From assembly GCF_905220365.1 (NCBI RefSeq), contig NC_061126.1, forward strand, positions 7,192,001 through 7,256,000: 64,000 bases of DNA, read 5' to 3'. The number at the start of each line of letters is the position of its first letter. Within the stretch, counting starts at the first letter, position 1. Under the pieces are notes generated by a model. That model ran no database searches. It worked only from the letters and a program-made list of their open reading frames with translations, and was not told the origin of the DNA. The translations under genes and the position numbers were made by a program. Of the stretch, positions 39,375 through 52,600 are shown in pieces. The DNA is from Vanessa cardui (lineage: Eukaryota; Arthropoda; Insecta; Lepidoptera; Nymphalidae).

Positions 39375-39689
39375 GTTAGTAAAGTAAAGTAAAGTAACAG
39401 CATGTACATTTCCCACTGCTGAGATAAGGCCTTCTCTTCCATTAAAGAAAGGGTTTGGAACATATTCCACCACGCTGGTCCAATGCGGGTAGCTGGAATG
39501 CACATGTGGCAGAATTTCGATGAAATTAGACACATGCAGGTTTCCTCACGATGTTTTCCTCCACCGCCGAGCAAGAGATGAATTATAAACACAAATTAAG
39601 CAAATACATATAGTGGTGCTTGCCTGGGTTTGAACCCGCAATCATCGGTTAAGATGTACGCGTTCTAACCACTGGGCCATCTCAGCTCT
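39375..39689 (-). mobile_element. tRNA-derived SINE (copy F), TTTAC-type tail
   Basis: Minus-strand copy closest to copy A: both have (TTTAC)n tails, GAGATAAGGCC, and an ATATAGTGGTGCTTG variant in the head. B-box GGGTTCAAACCC and A-box TGGCCCAGTGG are intact. A short TCTCAT direct repeat (39369-39374 and 39690-39695) may be its target-site duplication. Confidence 0.9.
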
Positions 39690-40190
39690 TCTCATTTTAT
39701 TATCATTAATTCCAATATTCTATTCGTAAAAATTTAATAAATCAACAAAGTATTTCCTTAATTCATCGCAAACGTATGCATGCATACACACAGTAACGAA
39801 CTTCAATTATCAATATAATACATCGATTGAAAAATAGATACATTTCACTTGAAATTTATCTGTTTCCTTTAAATTAAACTTTATTTTAACAAAGCAGGAA
39901 AAAAATTAACAGCAACAAATTGGTATTTCACAGAATCACAAATAAAAATCTGTTTAAGAATTTCCATTTGTCGAAACAATTTACGCGCCTATAAAAAATC
40001 CGATTAAGAAAATACCCTGCAGCGAACTCGTCTCGATTATAAAAACTAGTGATTTTCTTTCCTTATATCAATAACAGTATCGAGTAGAATCAATCAATCG
40101 TCGATACAAAGACGATATCTATAAGCAGTCCACTAGTGCATATTCAATCCCACTTACACATAACCCGAAAGTGGTTTGTTGTTTGGAAAA

Positions 40191-40350
40191 TCTATACCTA
40201 CTAATATTATAAATCGGAAAGTAACTCTGTCTGTCTGTGTTGCTCTTTTCGCCCAAACCACTTAACTGAAAATAGGTAATGAAATAGGCTATGAAGCAAG
40301 CTCTAAGCCCAAAAAAGGACATAAGGTTAGGCTCTTTTTTATTCCTACCT
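40191..40350 (+). mobile_element. Helitron-type 5' end fragment
   Basis: TCTATACCTACTAATATTAT, AAGTAACTCTGTCTGTCTGT, CCAAACCACTTAACTGAA and AAGGACATAAGGTTAGGCTC match the leader of the elements at 1259 (minus) and 1902. It stops shortly before a LINE tail. Confidence 0.6.
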
Positions 40351-40373
40351 ACCGACTATCCACAAAAGATAAC

Positions 40374-40440
40374 AGTGGCGTACACTTGGAGGGGCCTATG
40401 TCCAGCAGTGGACGGGTACGGGCTGATGATGATGATGATA
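40374..40440 (+). mobile_element. RTE-type LINE 3' end with (GAT)n tail
   Basis: Translates as WRTLGGAYVQQWTGTG and stop, followed by a GAT repeat. The AYVQQWT ending and GAT tail are typical of RTE-like non-LTR elements in Lepidoptera. Only the last ~70 bp is present, a strong 5' truncation. Confidence 0.65.
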
Positions 40441-40545
40441 CCGACTAACATAGATGGTCTTGACTATATATTAAATAAAATTCATAATGATATTGATACT
40501 ATTTTTGTGTTTTTATTCTCTTTTAAGATTCTTCAAGTTATATAG

Positions 40546-42650
40546 ATTTAAGTTATAAAGAATAACTCCAAAATTCCAAAAAAATAGTTAATGCAAAACA
40601 AAGAGTAACAATTAATCTCTAATACCCGGTCAAAGCCCGAACGCTGCTAAAATTCAACTTTATTTTAAATTGAAACTGAAAGCCTGGTCGTGAAATAATT
40701 CAATTATTTTGTGTTTATAAACAGTCTATGTTCCCATATAGAATGGGCCAGTAACGCTATTAACTTCAATTAACATAGCAACCTCAGCGCATATGGTCAA
40801 TTAAATGGAGTGATACCTTCCTTCCATTACCTCCCCCTTTGTTTACATCAATTAAGCGATGTTAATTTTAATACTGGTACCCTATATTTGATTTTGTAAC
40901 AAGATAGTTATTGACGGCCGGTTGCTTTATTGATGGATTCGCATATATTATGTTACTTTGTCTTCGATTACAAGCTCTATATATATATCTTACGCTCTAT
41001 TCGATGAAGTTAAAACGTATGTTATAATAACATTGTACAATTCGTATAATATGTATTTTAATAAATAAATAATAATCAAAGTAAGCTCCTTATATTTAAA
41101 AAAATTGGATAAAATAAAGACAGTTTGATATAATAGAATAAAAAATTGAAAATATGTCTGTATACACTTTGAAATAAAAAGATTTTAGATATGAATGATC
41201 GACGTAACCTATCAAATGATTATAAAACGTACAATTACAATAATGCATTATATTTTAGTAAATTATATAGCTACTATTATAAATAGTTCGCATAGCTTAT
41301 TTATAATTTATAAAATTTCAATTGTTAGTTGAATCAACGTTCACAGTTTCTTGACTTGTGTTTATTGAAATCTAATAGTAGTAAAAATTCTTCAGTAAGA
41401 GATACGTAACGATATATTTAATAGAAACTGCGAAAAAATACGCAGGTGTATTACGTTGCATTAGGGCATTACAGGCGAATAACAATATAGTTTAGTTCAG
41501 TTGTTGTTTATAACTTATTATGTTTATTGCTTAAATTTTTATTATACTATATTTAAGCTAATAATTAAGAAATCAATTCAAATTTAATGCCGCATTTTTT
41601 ATCATAATAACTTAAATAGTTGACGACAACAAAGCATGAATATTATATTATTAGTATTATGTAATTTCACCTCAAGATATATGTATTTATAAAGAAGATA
41701 ATAGCAATAGCATGCTAAAATGAAAGTTTAACGTTGTATGAACGTTAAGACAGGAATGCAATGCCATAGGTCGTCTTTTTATGCTCCCATTTAATGTTAT
41801 TCCCTCGTTTATGACACTATAAAGACGATACCGGCCACTACGCGTAATGAAATCTTCTGTTCAATACCTGGTGATAGCGACTTTGCTATTAATGGATTGC
41901 TTACAGTAATGCTAAAAACGTATTACGTCCGACACAATACTTTAGACATCGCTTCCTGCGCATAACATCTCTAAATATGACTTTATACAATAATTTGCTA
42001 TTTCCGTAAATCCTTTTTTTTAAGTTGGCTCATTGATGACGGCTTTGAGAAATCGCTTAATTGTATAATGGCCGTTCTTATCGGGAGTATTCCTCTGTAT
42101 TGTTACGTTATTGTAACAGTTTAGATACGATCATTAAAAAAGTGAGTGAGAAGGTCTAAGCATTAAGTGCGCAACGCGATAGAGTTTGTAATATTACTTA
42201 AGTTGCAGATAAGAATCGAAGATAACAACTGATTCATCTGCGGACAAATGCTGGTGAGTACCATTAATATAATATTATTGTAAAAGTGATTATGATTGTA
42301 TAGTCTATTTATCTATTAAATATTAAGAATACATATAACTGTTACTGCATTTACAAATTTGTTATGAAATTTAAAATCTATTTAACGTAGGTAAATTTCA
42401 AAATAAAAAATACGTAATTTTGTTATACATTGCACATAACCTTTTTAATACAAACGCACGTTTAATCTAGACAGATGTAAATATACAGATACTTTGTGTA
42501 CACAAACAAGCCCGCATCAAGGAGCGATCTACATTTAGTTCTGAATTATATTACCTGCTATTCGAAACTATTTATGCAAATATTTATAAATTCATGGCAT
42601 TAGTAACATTTAAAGATGAACTCTGTATCAAATGAATATGTGCTTATAAT
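40546..42650. other. Intergenic AT-rich DNA, nothing recognised
   Basis: I see no exons, RNA genes or familiar repeats. The segment 41740-42260 is less repetitive and slightly G+C-richer; it could be conserved non-coding sequence, but that cannot be judged from one sequence. Confidence 0.5.
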
Positions 42651-42654
42651 ACGA

Positions 42655-42765
42655 CATTTGCGCAGAGGTAAAATATCATGAGGCAACATGCTTGTGTCGG
42701 GTCAAAGTATGATACAACCCGCATTGTAGCAGCGTGTTGAAATATGCTCCAAACTCTTAACTTAT
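42655..42765 (+). mobile_element. Degraded SINE body
   Basis: TTTGCGCAGAGGTAAAATAT, CATGAGGCAACATGCTTGTG, CAACCCGCATTGTAGCAGCG and TGTTGAAATATGCTCCAAAC follow the body of the SINE copies with many changes. Head and tail are lost. Confidence 0.6.
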
Positions 42766-43024
42766 TTTACTTTTATATATTTTTTTATAAAATATTTATA
42801 TAATTAAATTCCAAACAAAGTTAATCTTATCATTAATAATTGTTTTACTATTGAATAAGCATATCTAAAGATGACACACACATACACAGACCCACACATA
42901 CAAAAGCATGCACTCACTTTCTCGTTCGTCTTTCCGAAGTGCTAACGAAATGACTTATGGAAAAAGTTTACTACTATATATACCGCATCCGCTCACATTA
43001 TTATTATTATACAATTCGATTTCA

Positions 43025-43345
43025 CTTCTAATATTTATGATATGATTTGTACCTCGCCAAGTAAATCATATGGATTTCCTAGTGTATCCTGTGTCAAAGT
43101 TTTCTTGAAATATATTAAGGGTCACAAATTTTGTAAAAAAAACTTTGAATATAAACAATATTTTATATACAGGATGTTTTGTAGAGGGTCCGAAAAAACA
43201 AGTGGACGTGTTTGGGGACCCATTTTGAGAATAAAAGTTGGCCAAAAAAGTCAAAACCTATCCATTTTTTTAAAGAATTTTCTTGTTAATTTTTCGATTT
43301 TCACCGAAATTCTACTTACTGACCTCCATAACCTTTTTATATAAC
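43025..43345. repeat. Possible unclassified repeat
   Basis: TATACAGGATGTTTTGTAGA, GGGGACCCATTTTGAGAATA and TTTTCGATTTTCACCGAAAT have the look of a dispersed lepidopteran repeat. Only one copy lies in this window, so this relies on recollection. Open frames on both strands here have no protein features. Confidence 0.3.
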
Positions 43346-43509
43346 CAATTATTTCTCAATATACGAATTATATATCATAGAAAAAGGTTTTACGAAAAAC
43401 AATATGTTTTTCATGTCGCGTATATTAATAGAATTATATTACAAAACAAAAATAATAAAATTAAAATAAATGAAAAAAAACTCGCAACCCAACCGTTGCA
43501 TATTTAATC

Positions 43510-44930
43510 ACTGGAATGAAACCTTACCCTCACAAGTCTTACATCAAAATATTTAAGTTATCCAGATGACCATTCGTAAGAAAACTTTATTCTTATTTTG
43601 AATAAATCAATAATATTAATTTACAAAAATATATACAACCTCTAATTGCATTGGTAATAATAGTGAAAATATCAATTAAAATAAACTAATATATAAATAG
43701 AAATCTTTTCGAGAATTGTAAATCTATAGATCGAGCAAAGTTTATAGTCGCGTCAAGGTATCACTATAAAGTTGGAGGTGACATTGTCGAACGTCTCTCC
43801 CTGTAATCCTTTAGTCGTTCCGGACAGCTTCCAACTTTCCGTGACAATTCACACTAGCTGCTTGAGATATTTCTAAGTCGACTTCCCACTTTTATACAGA
43901 CGTTTACGCTTGTTATACAAAGTAGGAGCGATAAATACGTGGAAGGAATGAGAAACTCGATAGAATTGTGATAAACATTCGTGATGTACTGGAGTAAATA
44001 TATTTTTTATTCGGTTAAATAAGAGGAAAACGTTATGACTTTCGATGAATAATGCCTCGGAATATACGTGCTATATTTTGACAAAATTTAGTACATACTA
44101 TCTCAACCTATCTTACATTATATTATTATTGTAACAATTTTGTTTTTGTCATAAGTTTAAATTATTCGATTATTAATAATATTAGGAAAAAATGTATATG
44201 ATGTTATGAAAAAGTTTTACTTTATATTACCTTATCCTTATTAAATTAAATCGTTATACAAAAAGTTTGTTTGTAAACGACTATAGTAATCGTTTCTCCG
44301 TAATAAAACAAACTTAGCCGGCTTCATACTCCAATAGTTTAAATAATCAAATGATTAAATTATACGGCAGACAAAGTAAACACAAAAAGTAAAAATGAAA
44401 TACGTTCTTAATATTCCATATGAGGTAGAGCACATTGCCTCAAACACATGGCAGAAATACACAAAGTTTTGGGCGGTTAACTTTTCTGGTCTCTTACCCG
44501 CACCGGGGATTAAATTTTAAACTTCCTCGACTAGCCTCATAAAGTTGATGAGTTGAATTTATATTCGCAGGATTCGAGACTATGATTTTGTTCCTTCTAG
44601 TATTTTTTTTATTATTTTTGCATAAAAATATGTTTTAGACAAGAATTTAAAAAAATAAAAAATAAATGAAGAAAGTAAAATATATCTAGACCGACTTCCA
44701 GATCCAATATCAAAATTTGGATCTGATGTTCGTGTTGTTTCTATTTATGATATGAAACGTAAGAAACATTGATTTATTAAATACATACATACATATGTAC
44801 ACATTCACACTAACACAACTTGTAAACCTTTCAACTTGTGGTCACTTCTCAGTTACAAATTCCTTTCAAGTAAGCTTCAAGTTCTTAGGAAGGCTATACA
44901 AGCTATGATACATATATACTTTATACATTC
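43510..44930. other. Intergenic AT-rich DNA, nothing recognised
   Basis: Unique sequence with simple A/T runs and a short ACATACATACAT stretch near 44785. No gene or repeat family identified. Confidence 0.55.
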
Positions 44931-44939
44931 TCATTAAAT

Positions 44940-45300
44940 ATGGTAAAGTGCACTTTTGCAGTCCACTACTGGATGAAAGTCATAGAACGCCTAACATCAC
45001 TAGCTTGAGCAGCCCGCATCCCTAACTAAATGCTACTTTTTTTAAATCTTTCGTCCACCACTTCAGATGACGTACTACACTACGGTTTCCTAATGGTCTT
45101 CAATCAAGCACGTATCAATTCAATGTGGCAATCAAGACACCTCGAGATTTGACCAGCCCTCTTCAACTTCAGCGAGCTAATTCTACGCAAGATGTCAGGG
45201 ACTTTAGTTCTCTTGTGAATATCCTCATTTCGGATTCTATTTGGCAAAGAAACAAACATTAAGAAATGGAAAGCCATGTGGGACAGGATCGTCACGGTAT
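44940..45300 (-). pseudogene. RTE-type LINE ORF C-terminus, degraded
   Basis: The minus-strand translation gives NRIRNEDIHKRTKVPDILRR followed by ISSLKLKRAGQISRCLD, and after a frameshift LGNRSVVRHLKWWTKDLKKV. This is the zinc-finger-like C-terminal block of RTE-class reverse transcriptases (usual pattern RNE.I..RT.V.DI..RI..LKW.WAGH, then GRP..RW.DD). One Trp codon has become TGA. Near 44960 the ending that normally reads YVQQWT is still faintly visible. Confidence 0.7.
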
Positions 45301-45543
45301 TTAAGCTACTGAGGAATCATTCATCCCAACAAGTTGATGAACTTTGCCTTGAAGAATCGCTGAAGCGGTTTGCGTCACTTCCAAGTCCTGCAAAGTCTCT
45401 GCTATGGTTATAATGCCCTCGGCAAATAACAGCTTTTTAGTTTGTTGGCCCTTTTAATACTATGTTTGCTCCAATCGACTGCCTTGAAGACATTCTACAT
45501 GTTCTGGTAAAAAGTTTCGGTGAGACTATATCCCCCGCCGTAC

Positions 45544-45579
45544 CCCGAACTTATTGTAGTTCGGGTTCGGTTCGGGTTG
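45544..45579. repeat. Small inverted repeat plus GGTTCG repeats
   Basis: CCCGAACT (45544-45551) pairs with AGTTCGGG (45558-45565), followed by TTCGGTTCGGG. It is a short local structure with no clear role. Confidence 0.5.
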
Positions 45580-45675
45580 TTCTTCTGAGCTAATCTTGAA
45601 CTTGGATGATAATGGTTGCGATTTTGTACAAACACTTCAACATACCGACAGTCAATGGAGCATTTCTTCATGGAT

Positions 45676-45960
45676 GTTTTTTTATGGAATAGGTTGGCGG
45701 ACGAGCAAATGGCCCACATGATGGTACGTGGTTACCATCACCCATGGACAATGACGCTGTAAGAAATATTAACTATTCCTTACATCGTTAATGCGCCACC
45801 CACCTTGGGAACTAAGATGCTATGTCCCTCGTGCCTGTAGTTGCTCACTGGCTCACTCACCCTTTAAACCGGAACACATCAATACTGCGTACTGTTGTTT
45901 AATGGTAGAATATCTGATGAGTGGGTGGGCGGGCTTGCACAAAGCCCTACCACCAAGAGG
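45676..45960 (+). repeat. Best-preserved dispersed repeat, family 2
   Basis: Contains the full order of blocks: ATAGGTTGGCGGACGAGCAA, GGTTACCATCACCCATGGAC, GACGCTGTAAGAAATATTAA, TGCGCCACCCACCTTGGGAA, CCTTTAAACCGGAACACATC, ACTGTTGTTTAATGGTAGAA, GATGAGTGGGTGGGCGGGCT and GCACAAAGCCCTACCACCAA. It serves as the reference for the other eight copies in the window. Whether it is a SINE, a MITE or a LINE tail is not decided. Confidence 0.8.
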
Positions 45961-48900
45961 ATTCTAAAAAAGCCCAGGCCTCGATGGTATCGAAGGCTTT
46001 TTAATAGTCTACAAATGGTAGGCGTTTCTTATACATTTTTATACGGTAGTCTGATATTTCAAGCTCGGTATATTATTAACTTAATAATAAGCAAAAGGAG
46101 ATTTGATCTTAAATAAACCTATTTCTTAAATGCGTATGATATTATATGGATATTGATGTTGTCGTCGCCCACACTAGTTTCGCAGGTATGACATTTTAGC
46201 ATCCCACACGTGTAGAACATGTTAATACTCTTCCTGTAATTGTACTTGCCTATTCTCGACATTATAACATAATTACATTACATTACCGATTGTCGTATAA
46301 TATTGACAATATGACTCTTGTTATTAAATACAAAAAATCAGAAAACTTTTGTAATTTTACCAATATTCCTGATAATACTTAATATTAGTAACAAAACAAG
46401 TCGAGGCAAGTCGAATAGCAATCTTCCTTCTATTATGTAATCGATTGCTGTTATTGCACAAGTTTGCGACTTTATTGATAGAGTTGCCAAAGTAAGTCTG
46501 AGAGAAATAAATATTGTAACATTTCTTAAAAGAAAAAAATAAATACTGACGTATGTCTCACTTCTGAGATTAAAATACTATAAAAAGGCTTATTAAAATT
46601 AGTAATTAGAATTTGTTTTAAACAATAATTTAAAAGAAAATCTTCTTAATCTGACGGTATAACTGAAAACTATTTAAAAGAATGCTGGTTCTGATATAAG
46701 AAAGTAATCTCTTAATACCCAAATCGATTGAATATTTAATACATCTCATGTAACGAGGCGTTTGATGGAGAACAACGAAAAGAAATGTTATTTCGTACGG
46801 AGGCGCGAAATCAGTGCCGCCTTTAATCGTCTCGAAGAAAATGGCTTCGATGCATTTCATCAGTCGCTCTAAAGAATTTTCTCTTTTTAATATGAGCATC
46901 GATTCCAATTACAAAAGATCAAAGAATTGCCGCGCGGCCCACTTCGTCTTTGTTCAAACGAAAGATGAATTATTCAGAGAACTGGAAACGTTTCAATTGG
47001 CCAGCTATAAAAAAAGAAACGGTTCGTTGCTTTTTCCACTAAATTAAAATTTTTCTTTATTTTCGATCAAGAAATATATTTGTCAATCCTAATTGCCTAC
47101 AAATTAATATAAACTTAATTTTACTAATTAACTTTAAAGTTGTATGACGGTATAATAACTTAAGCTTATGTGAAACTATTTCCATCTACCTAATCCTTAG
47201 CTCACCTTTGGACTGTAATACACGTATCTAAAAATAGACACCTTACAGCCGCTAGCGAAAACAAAATTATATTTTCTTATAATAAAAACAAATAATATAC
47301 CATATCATTATCGTCGTACGACTCCTTTATATCCTTTTACAGCGCTTGTACATTTTTCTTGTCAATGTGTATAATATCCAGAGTGACTTCTAAAAAAGGT
47401 GACAAGGTGGTACAATTTTTAACAGGTCTGGATTTATGTTGGCGACACCTGGCCGCCATACTTCGGTGATTGAGAGAGCAGGCCGTACGCGAAATTATTA
47501 AAGCATAATTTATGCTCGCAATTTGTACGCTACTTGAATTCGTTCTTGCGTCATTCATCACGGCTGCCAAGCGAAACGATTAATTTCGACAATCATCAGT
47601 AAAAACCGTCGAGTTACCGAGTGGTTGCACACGGATATTGTTTTTAAACGGCTATGAGTTTACGCTCCACGGTTTAACATACGCATATCGTGTTTACAAC
47701 TTTTCCCCTATTAATATCCATAAGTACTTTAAATTGCTTTCGCTCATAAATCGATTATTATTAAACATTTCAAGGATGATACTTGATTTATTTCATTCTT
47801 GATTGTTTTAAAAATAAAAACCGAATGGTTTCATAATATAAGTAATTATTAATGTTTACAATTTCTACAAAATACGTATAAAATTTATATGTATATTGAA
47901 GTTGTTTGTAACGTAACAAACCTTGCTTAAGACTTCGGACCCTATTCTAATCCCGTAAGCTTTTGAAGACCACCACAAAATTTATCTCTCACTTGCAAGT
48001 CGCACGTATCGTATTGTCTGAAATTATAGAAATATATATACGAGTATATTAAACGCATTTAAAACAATACGATACTTATTCATGTCTAGTTATAAGTAGT
48101 CAACCCGAAAGGGCCTTTTATGCCCTTCAATTCAATCTACATACAAATTTTCACTCATATTATGAAGTTGAAAGATATGTATCTAAAATCAAACATAACA
48201 GTCCGGTTTGAAAAAAATACATATTTATATTTCATCCTTTTTTACTTGAAAAGAGTTACTCATTACAAGTTAAGAGTAAGTAACAGACTAGTAAGAATAA
48301 ACGGCAAACTAAATACGATAGAATTCAAATGTACCGCAAATGAAAGCACTGCTCTTGATGTAAATGTAAAGTTACTTAGTATAATTAACATCGACATAAT
48401 TTTATAAACGAAGTTGTTTATGTTCATATAAATATAAGTAGCAGCTTCCTAATTTCACTGAGTTTATTAAGATTCGGTGCTAGATATAGATAAGTTCCTG
48501 AAGACGCGTCCGCTTCCTGCGACGTCTTCCGCCGGGGAGCCCCCTCGTTAATTTTATTTTAGTAACGCCTGCCTTAATTCAATACTGGTTTTCGGGAAGA
48601 GCGTAATGTATTTACGCATTAAACTCGATATTTACATTTCAGTTAAGAATATATAATTTTTAATAAAAAAAAAAAGTTATTTTCCGCGTATTATTTTTAA
48701 TTGGCTCGACTCGATAAAACGAAAGCGTTGAAAAAGTAAAAAATATACAATAATAATAGTAATCACTCCTTTAATATTCTAGACTAATATTTAGTACCCT
48801 CGACTGCCTGTAAAATTCTTTAACTAACCATCTTCTAAGTAATAAGCCATAATGTTCTTATGAAAATAAAATAACAAGCTACAAGGTAGCCTTATTTAAA

Positions 48901-49794
48901 AGTTACAAACTTAATAAGTCTAAGTTTTAGTTTTTTTCTGTTATCAATGTACGCTAAATCAGTCCTACGAATTAATATTATAATACAGACGACGAAAACA
49001 CGACACTTTTGTATACCAATCTTATAATGATAATAAAGATAACTTTACCATTAAAAAATGGTTACAGAATTAATTCAGAAGCTAGCTGCTAGCTATTATT
49101 TCTATTACGGTGATTCTGTGTAAGAGAGGTATCTGTAGTCGATGCAAAGACCTAAATGACAGATTATTTATTAGCCTCTCCTAGTTCTAGACTAGTCGGT
49201 GCTTTATATAAATGTATCCTTATTATATATTTATAATAATATAAGTGTACTGTTATTATTATATAAATACAAGTTGGTGTGTATGTATGAATGAGTAGTA
49301 CGCGTGTGTATGTGTAAGGTTTTTTGGATCTTACCCTACAATTTTTTAAATCTAACTTAATATATTATAGAAACAGAAATTTGAACTTAAATTCAAAACA
49401 AATGATTTATTTTGGACATTTTACATTTGATATTCTATTATTTTAATTTATTTAATGTTAAACAATAAAGATTTTTAATCAATATTAACTAAGAAGAAAT
49501 TTGGTATGTGTTATTTTTAATTAAATGTTACCTTTATATATTTAGTGCTAACAATTTCATTTATATAAACATCATTACTATATTACTTATTCAATCATAA
49601 GAATAAATCCGTGGTTCAAATATTAGTTCAAAGATTCAACTGCCAGGCGGCACTTTGTAAGCAAAGCGCTTCTCCTGAACAACCCTACAAAAGTGGATAT
49701 AATAAATCCATCGCTGTGGAGTACTATTCAATAATAATATTTTATTCCGTCGGATGTTATTATCGTAAGTACCTCCAATGGAGAATAAAATATA
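45961..49794. other. Intergenic DNA, no supported gene
   Basis: Opposing open frames at 46630-47047 and a minus frame at 47337-47570 sit in slightly G+C-richer DNA, but they have no domain, signal peptide or splice context I can recognise. A G+C-rich patch occurs at 48505-48550. The rest is AT-rich. Confidence 0.5.
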
Positions 49795-49930
49795 CTTTTG
49801 TTTCTTGCCTATTGAGTATCTTACCGGTTCTTCTCGATAGAATCTACATTCCTTGCTGGTGGTTTTGTGAGAATCTGTAGACTGACAATTCAAAAGTGCT
49901 TGTAAAATCATACTCGACAAAATAATATTT
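49795..49930 (+). mobile_element. Retroelement 3' end, family 3
   Basis: CTTACCGGTTCTTCTCGATA, GAATCTACATTCC, TGGTGG and GACAATTCAAAAGTGCTTGT, then AAAATCATACT, match the copy at 12055-12278. Confidence 0.6.
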
Positions 49931-51219
49931 TTTATTTCATTGGTATATAGTCAATCGGAGCAATCGTAGACAATCTATATTAATGCGGTAATAAAAATAA
50001 ATCGAAAAATATTTTGTATATATTTTACTTTTTTTTCACTTCGCGGACTGTTGTCCGCTGACATTTGTATCATTTTTTTTTAAATCCTTTATTTAACATA
50101 TTTGAATTCTTGACTACTAGAAATATAGTTATATTCTACTATCACAACTGTAATAAGATAAACATTCTATCAATTCAAGTAATGCCAACTTAAACTCAAG
50201 TAATAATTTTAAGCTCAATGAATTTATTTAGTACTCATAAAAACAGATTATAACTAACTCCTACCGAATAAATAAAAAATATAATAAAGACAATTGAAAT
50301 TAATTAATTAAAATAAACGATTCAATTTGTTACATTAATTTAATTTTTTTTTAAAGGGCCATACAAAAAGTTCACAAGCCACGATAGAAAGGTACCTGGA
50401 CGTTTGAACGCATATAAAACTTTTCCAATTTACAGAGGCTGATTGGAAAATTTTCGCCAGTTTGGGTGTTAATCGAAGCTTGACTTCGCTTGGACTCGAT
50501 CGAAGTAAGTGTTGATTCTGAATCGAAGAATTCATTTCCTCTCTTTTTTATAATTATATTATTATAATTATATATTTCAATGAGTACTATTAGTTTAAAC
50601 ATTGTCTAATGTTACCATATTCAAAATTCGATTCAAGCGTTTCATAATAACATCAACTCAAATCATATTTAACTATTATGAATTTTAAGTAGGTATTCTA
50701 ATAGGAACCTTACGTACAAGAATCCATCGCAATTCAAAATGCCAAAGGGTCGATCCCTTTCATTATCGCAAACTTGGTAATAACTATTTACACCTTAAGT
50801 AATTGGCCTAAATGTCAATCGAGATGATTAACAAAGTTAACGAGAAATGTATTTCCTTCATATTATGAATTAGTAAATATGATTTTGAATATTTGTTTTT
50901 TGCTCGCGCTAGAAATAATCGAATTAATTCCATTTAGAAGCCATTGTTTGTATATCACAATTACTTAGATTTTTTCATCCATTGATATGCGTTTTCTTCA
51001 GAGGAGATTCGAAGTATTTACCTAATACGATCTAATTAAAAATATAGTACCGTGTTAGTATTCGTGACTCTTGTGATAAGGTCTGTTCTGGTCGTTCAAG
51101 GAATTAAAAACTAAAGGCAGTAAGACAAAGTACATGAAAGACAAAGAAAGGATATATTACACGTGCTCTCTATCATCAAGTGTGAATAGCACCAGGTAGC
51201 AATTTAGGTACACAAAACA

Positions 51220-51444
51220 TAAGATCATACATATGATATATTACTTCCATAACGAAACACTTGGCCCTTGGAGTAGTGTTGCAAAAAGCTTCATCAAAAG
51301 TATAACACCTCGCCTCATTGCCTCCACTGGTGACAGAAGGGCTGGTTCGTTTTTCGCCCAGAGGATCGGAATTGCGATTCAACGGGGAAATGCTGCTAGC
51401 ATTCTTGCCACCATTCCACGCGGTCAAGATTTATACAGTAACTA
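51220..51444 (+). pseudogene. Non-LTR retrotransposon ORF2 C-terminus, degraded
   Basis: Open frame ending at TAG 51442-51444, with NETLGPWSSVAKSFIKSITP and STGDRRAGSFFAQRIGIAIQ followed by RGNAASILATIP. The ETLGPW, TGD.R, F..QRI..AIQRGNAAS series is the C-terminal signature of a common lepidopteran LINE reverse-transcriptase protein. Upstream catalytic domains are absent, so this is a 5'-truncated relic. A (TA)10 microsatellite follows. Confidence 0.7.
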
Positions 51445-51461
51445 GTTTTAGTTCATATTTG

Positions 51462-51481
51462 TATATATATATATATATATA
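51462..51481. repeat. (TA)10 microsatellite
   Basis: Ten uninterrupted TA units, 18 bp after the LINE remnant stop codon. Confidence 0.95.
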
Positions 51482-52454
51482 TTCAAAAACATAAAATATA
51501 CTTCCATAACGATAGTTTAATATGTAGAAAACATAAAGTACATCAGTTTTAAGTCAATAAGCGGGTAATATAACAATGTTGTTGTTAGTGTTGCAAATTG
51601 GTTTTTGGCTCGATACCGTGCGCGACCGCACGCCGTTTTCGCGGTCATTAGCAATTTTGGCAGGGCTTCATCAGCTCGCTACTAACTTATGAGATTTCAA
51701 CCCCGCTAAATTGCTTTTTAGGTCCTTGTGAAAATATTTTTCGTAATTAACGTTTCTTGTTTTTTTTTTAATTTAGAAATTAATAAGAATCACTGTAATA
51801 ATGTAGGAAATATGGACTAAGGGTCATGAATACCAACATAATTTTACGTAAAATTATTTGATCGTCCTACAAAAAAGATTCTTCTGTCTTTCGCAGAACT
51901 ATTTACGGAATGCTTCCGTAAAAATGTAGCAGTATCGCTTCGGTATTTGTATTTTATAAGGAAGTTTTTTTAAAGTCACATTCTATTACTTTTTAACCAT
52001 CAAGGAAGTATCTCCAGATATTTCTTCATCGTAAAAAAGTATGCAAATGTCGTCGCCGTCAGAAAAGTATTAACTTCATAATTATTTTACATAAATCATA
52101 ATAAAATAATTAAGAGGAACGGAACATCTAAACTTACCTTACCTGACTCATTTTAAACAATACCAACTAACGAAGCGGTATATTCCCAAAACCAGCGTCT
52201 TGCATATACATAATATTGCTTCCTGTAATTTTTAACTGTAATTAGTATTCTAGTCTGTCACGCGCTGCTTTCATTAGCACACCTTTGTCTCTACCTCTTA
52301 TTAGCAGCGCGCCACTCAAACGATATTAGAGTACAAATAATTTTATTTAGTCAAGCATTCGTCTTTCACGCAATATGTTAGTAGACATGATAAATAAAAT
52401 AAACACCCTAAGCACCTGTTTATTTAATATTTATAAAATCATAAGCATAATATG

Positions 52455-52600
52455 TATTATTCGTAATATAAGTAGGCTTTGCAAGGACTTTTGAATCGTC
52501 AATTTACAAACTAAAGCCAAGAAAAAATTTCAGGAAACAATTTTAGTATGTTAAATAGAATTTTAGATGTATGTAATATGTCCTGCCTGGAAATCAACAA
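52455..52600 (-). mobile_element. Retroelement 3' end, family 3 (inverted)
   Basis: On the minus strand it reads TTGTTGATTTCCAGGCAGGA near 52600 and GACGATTCAAAAGTCCTTGC near 52470, matching the copy at 12055-12278. The central CCGGTTCTTCTCGG block is missing. Confidence 0.6.

Noticed and set aside
45558..45579. Telomere-like repeat TTCGGG
   Set aside because: Insect telomeres usually have TTAGG. There are only a few imperfect units here.
46630..47047. Opposing open frames on both strands
   Set aside because: Overlap on opposite strands without protein features is typical of chance openness.
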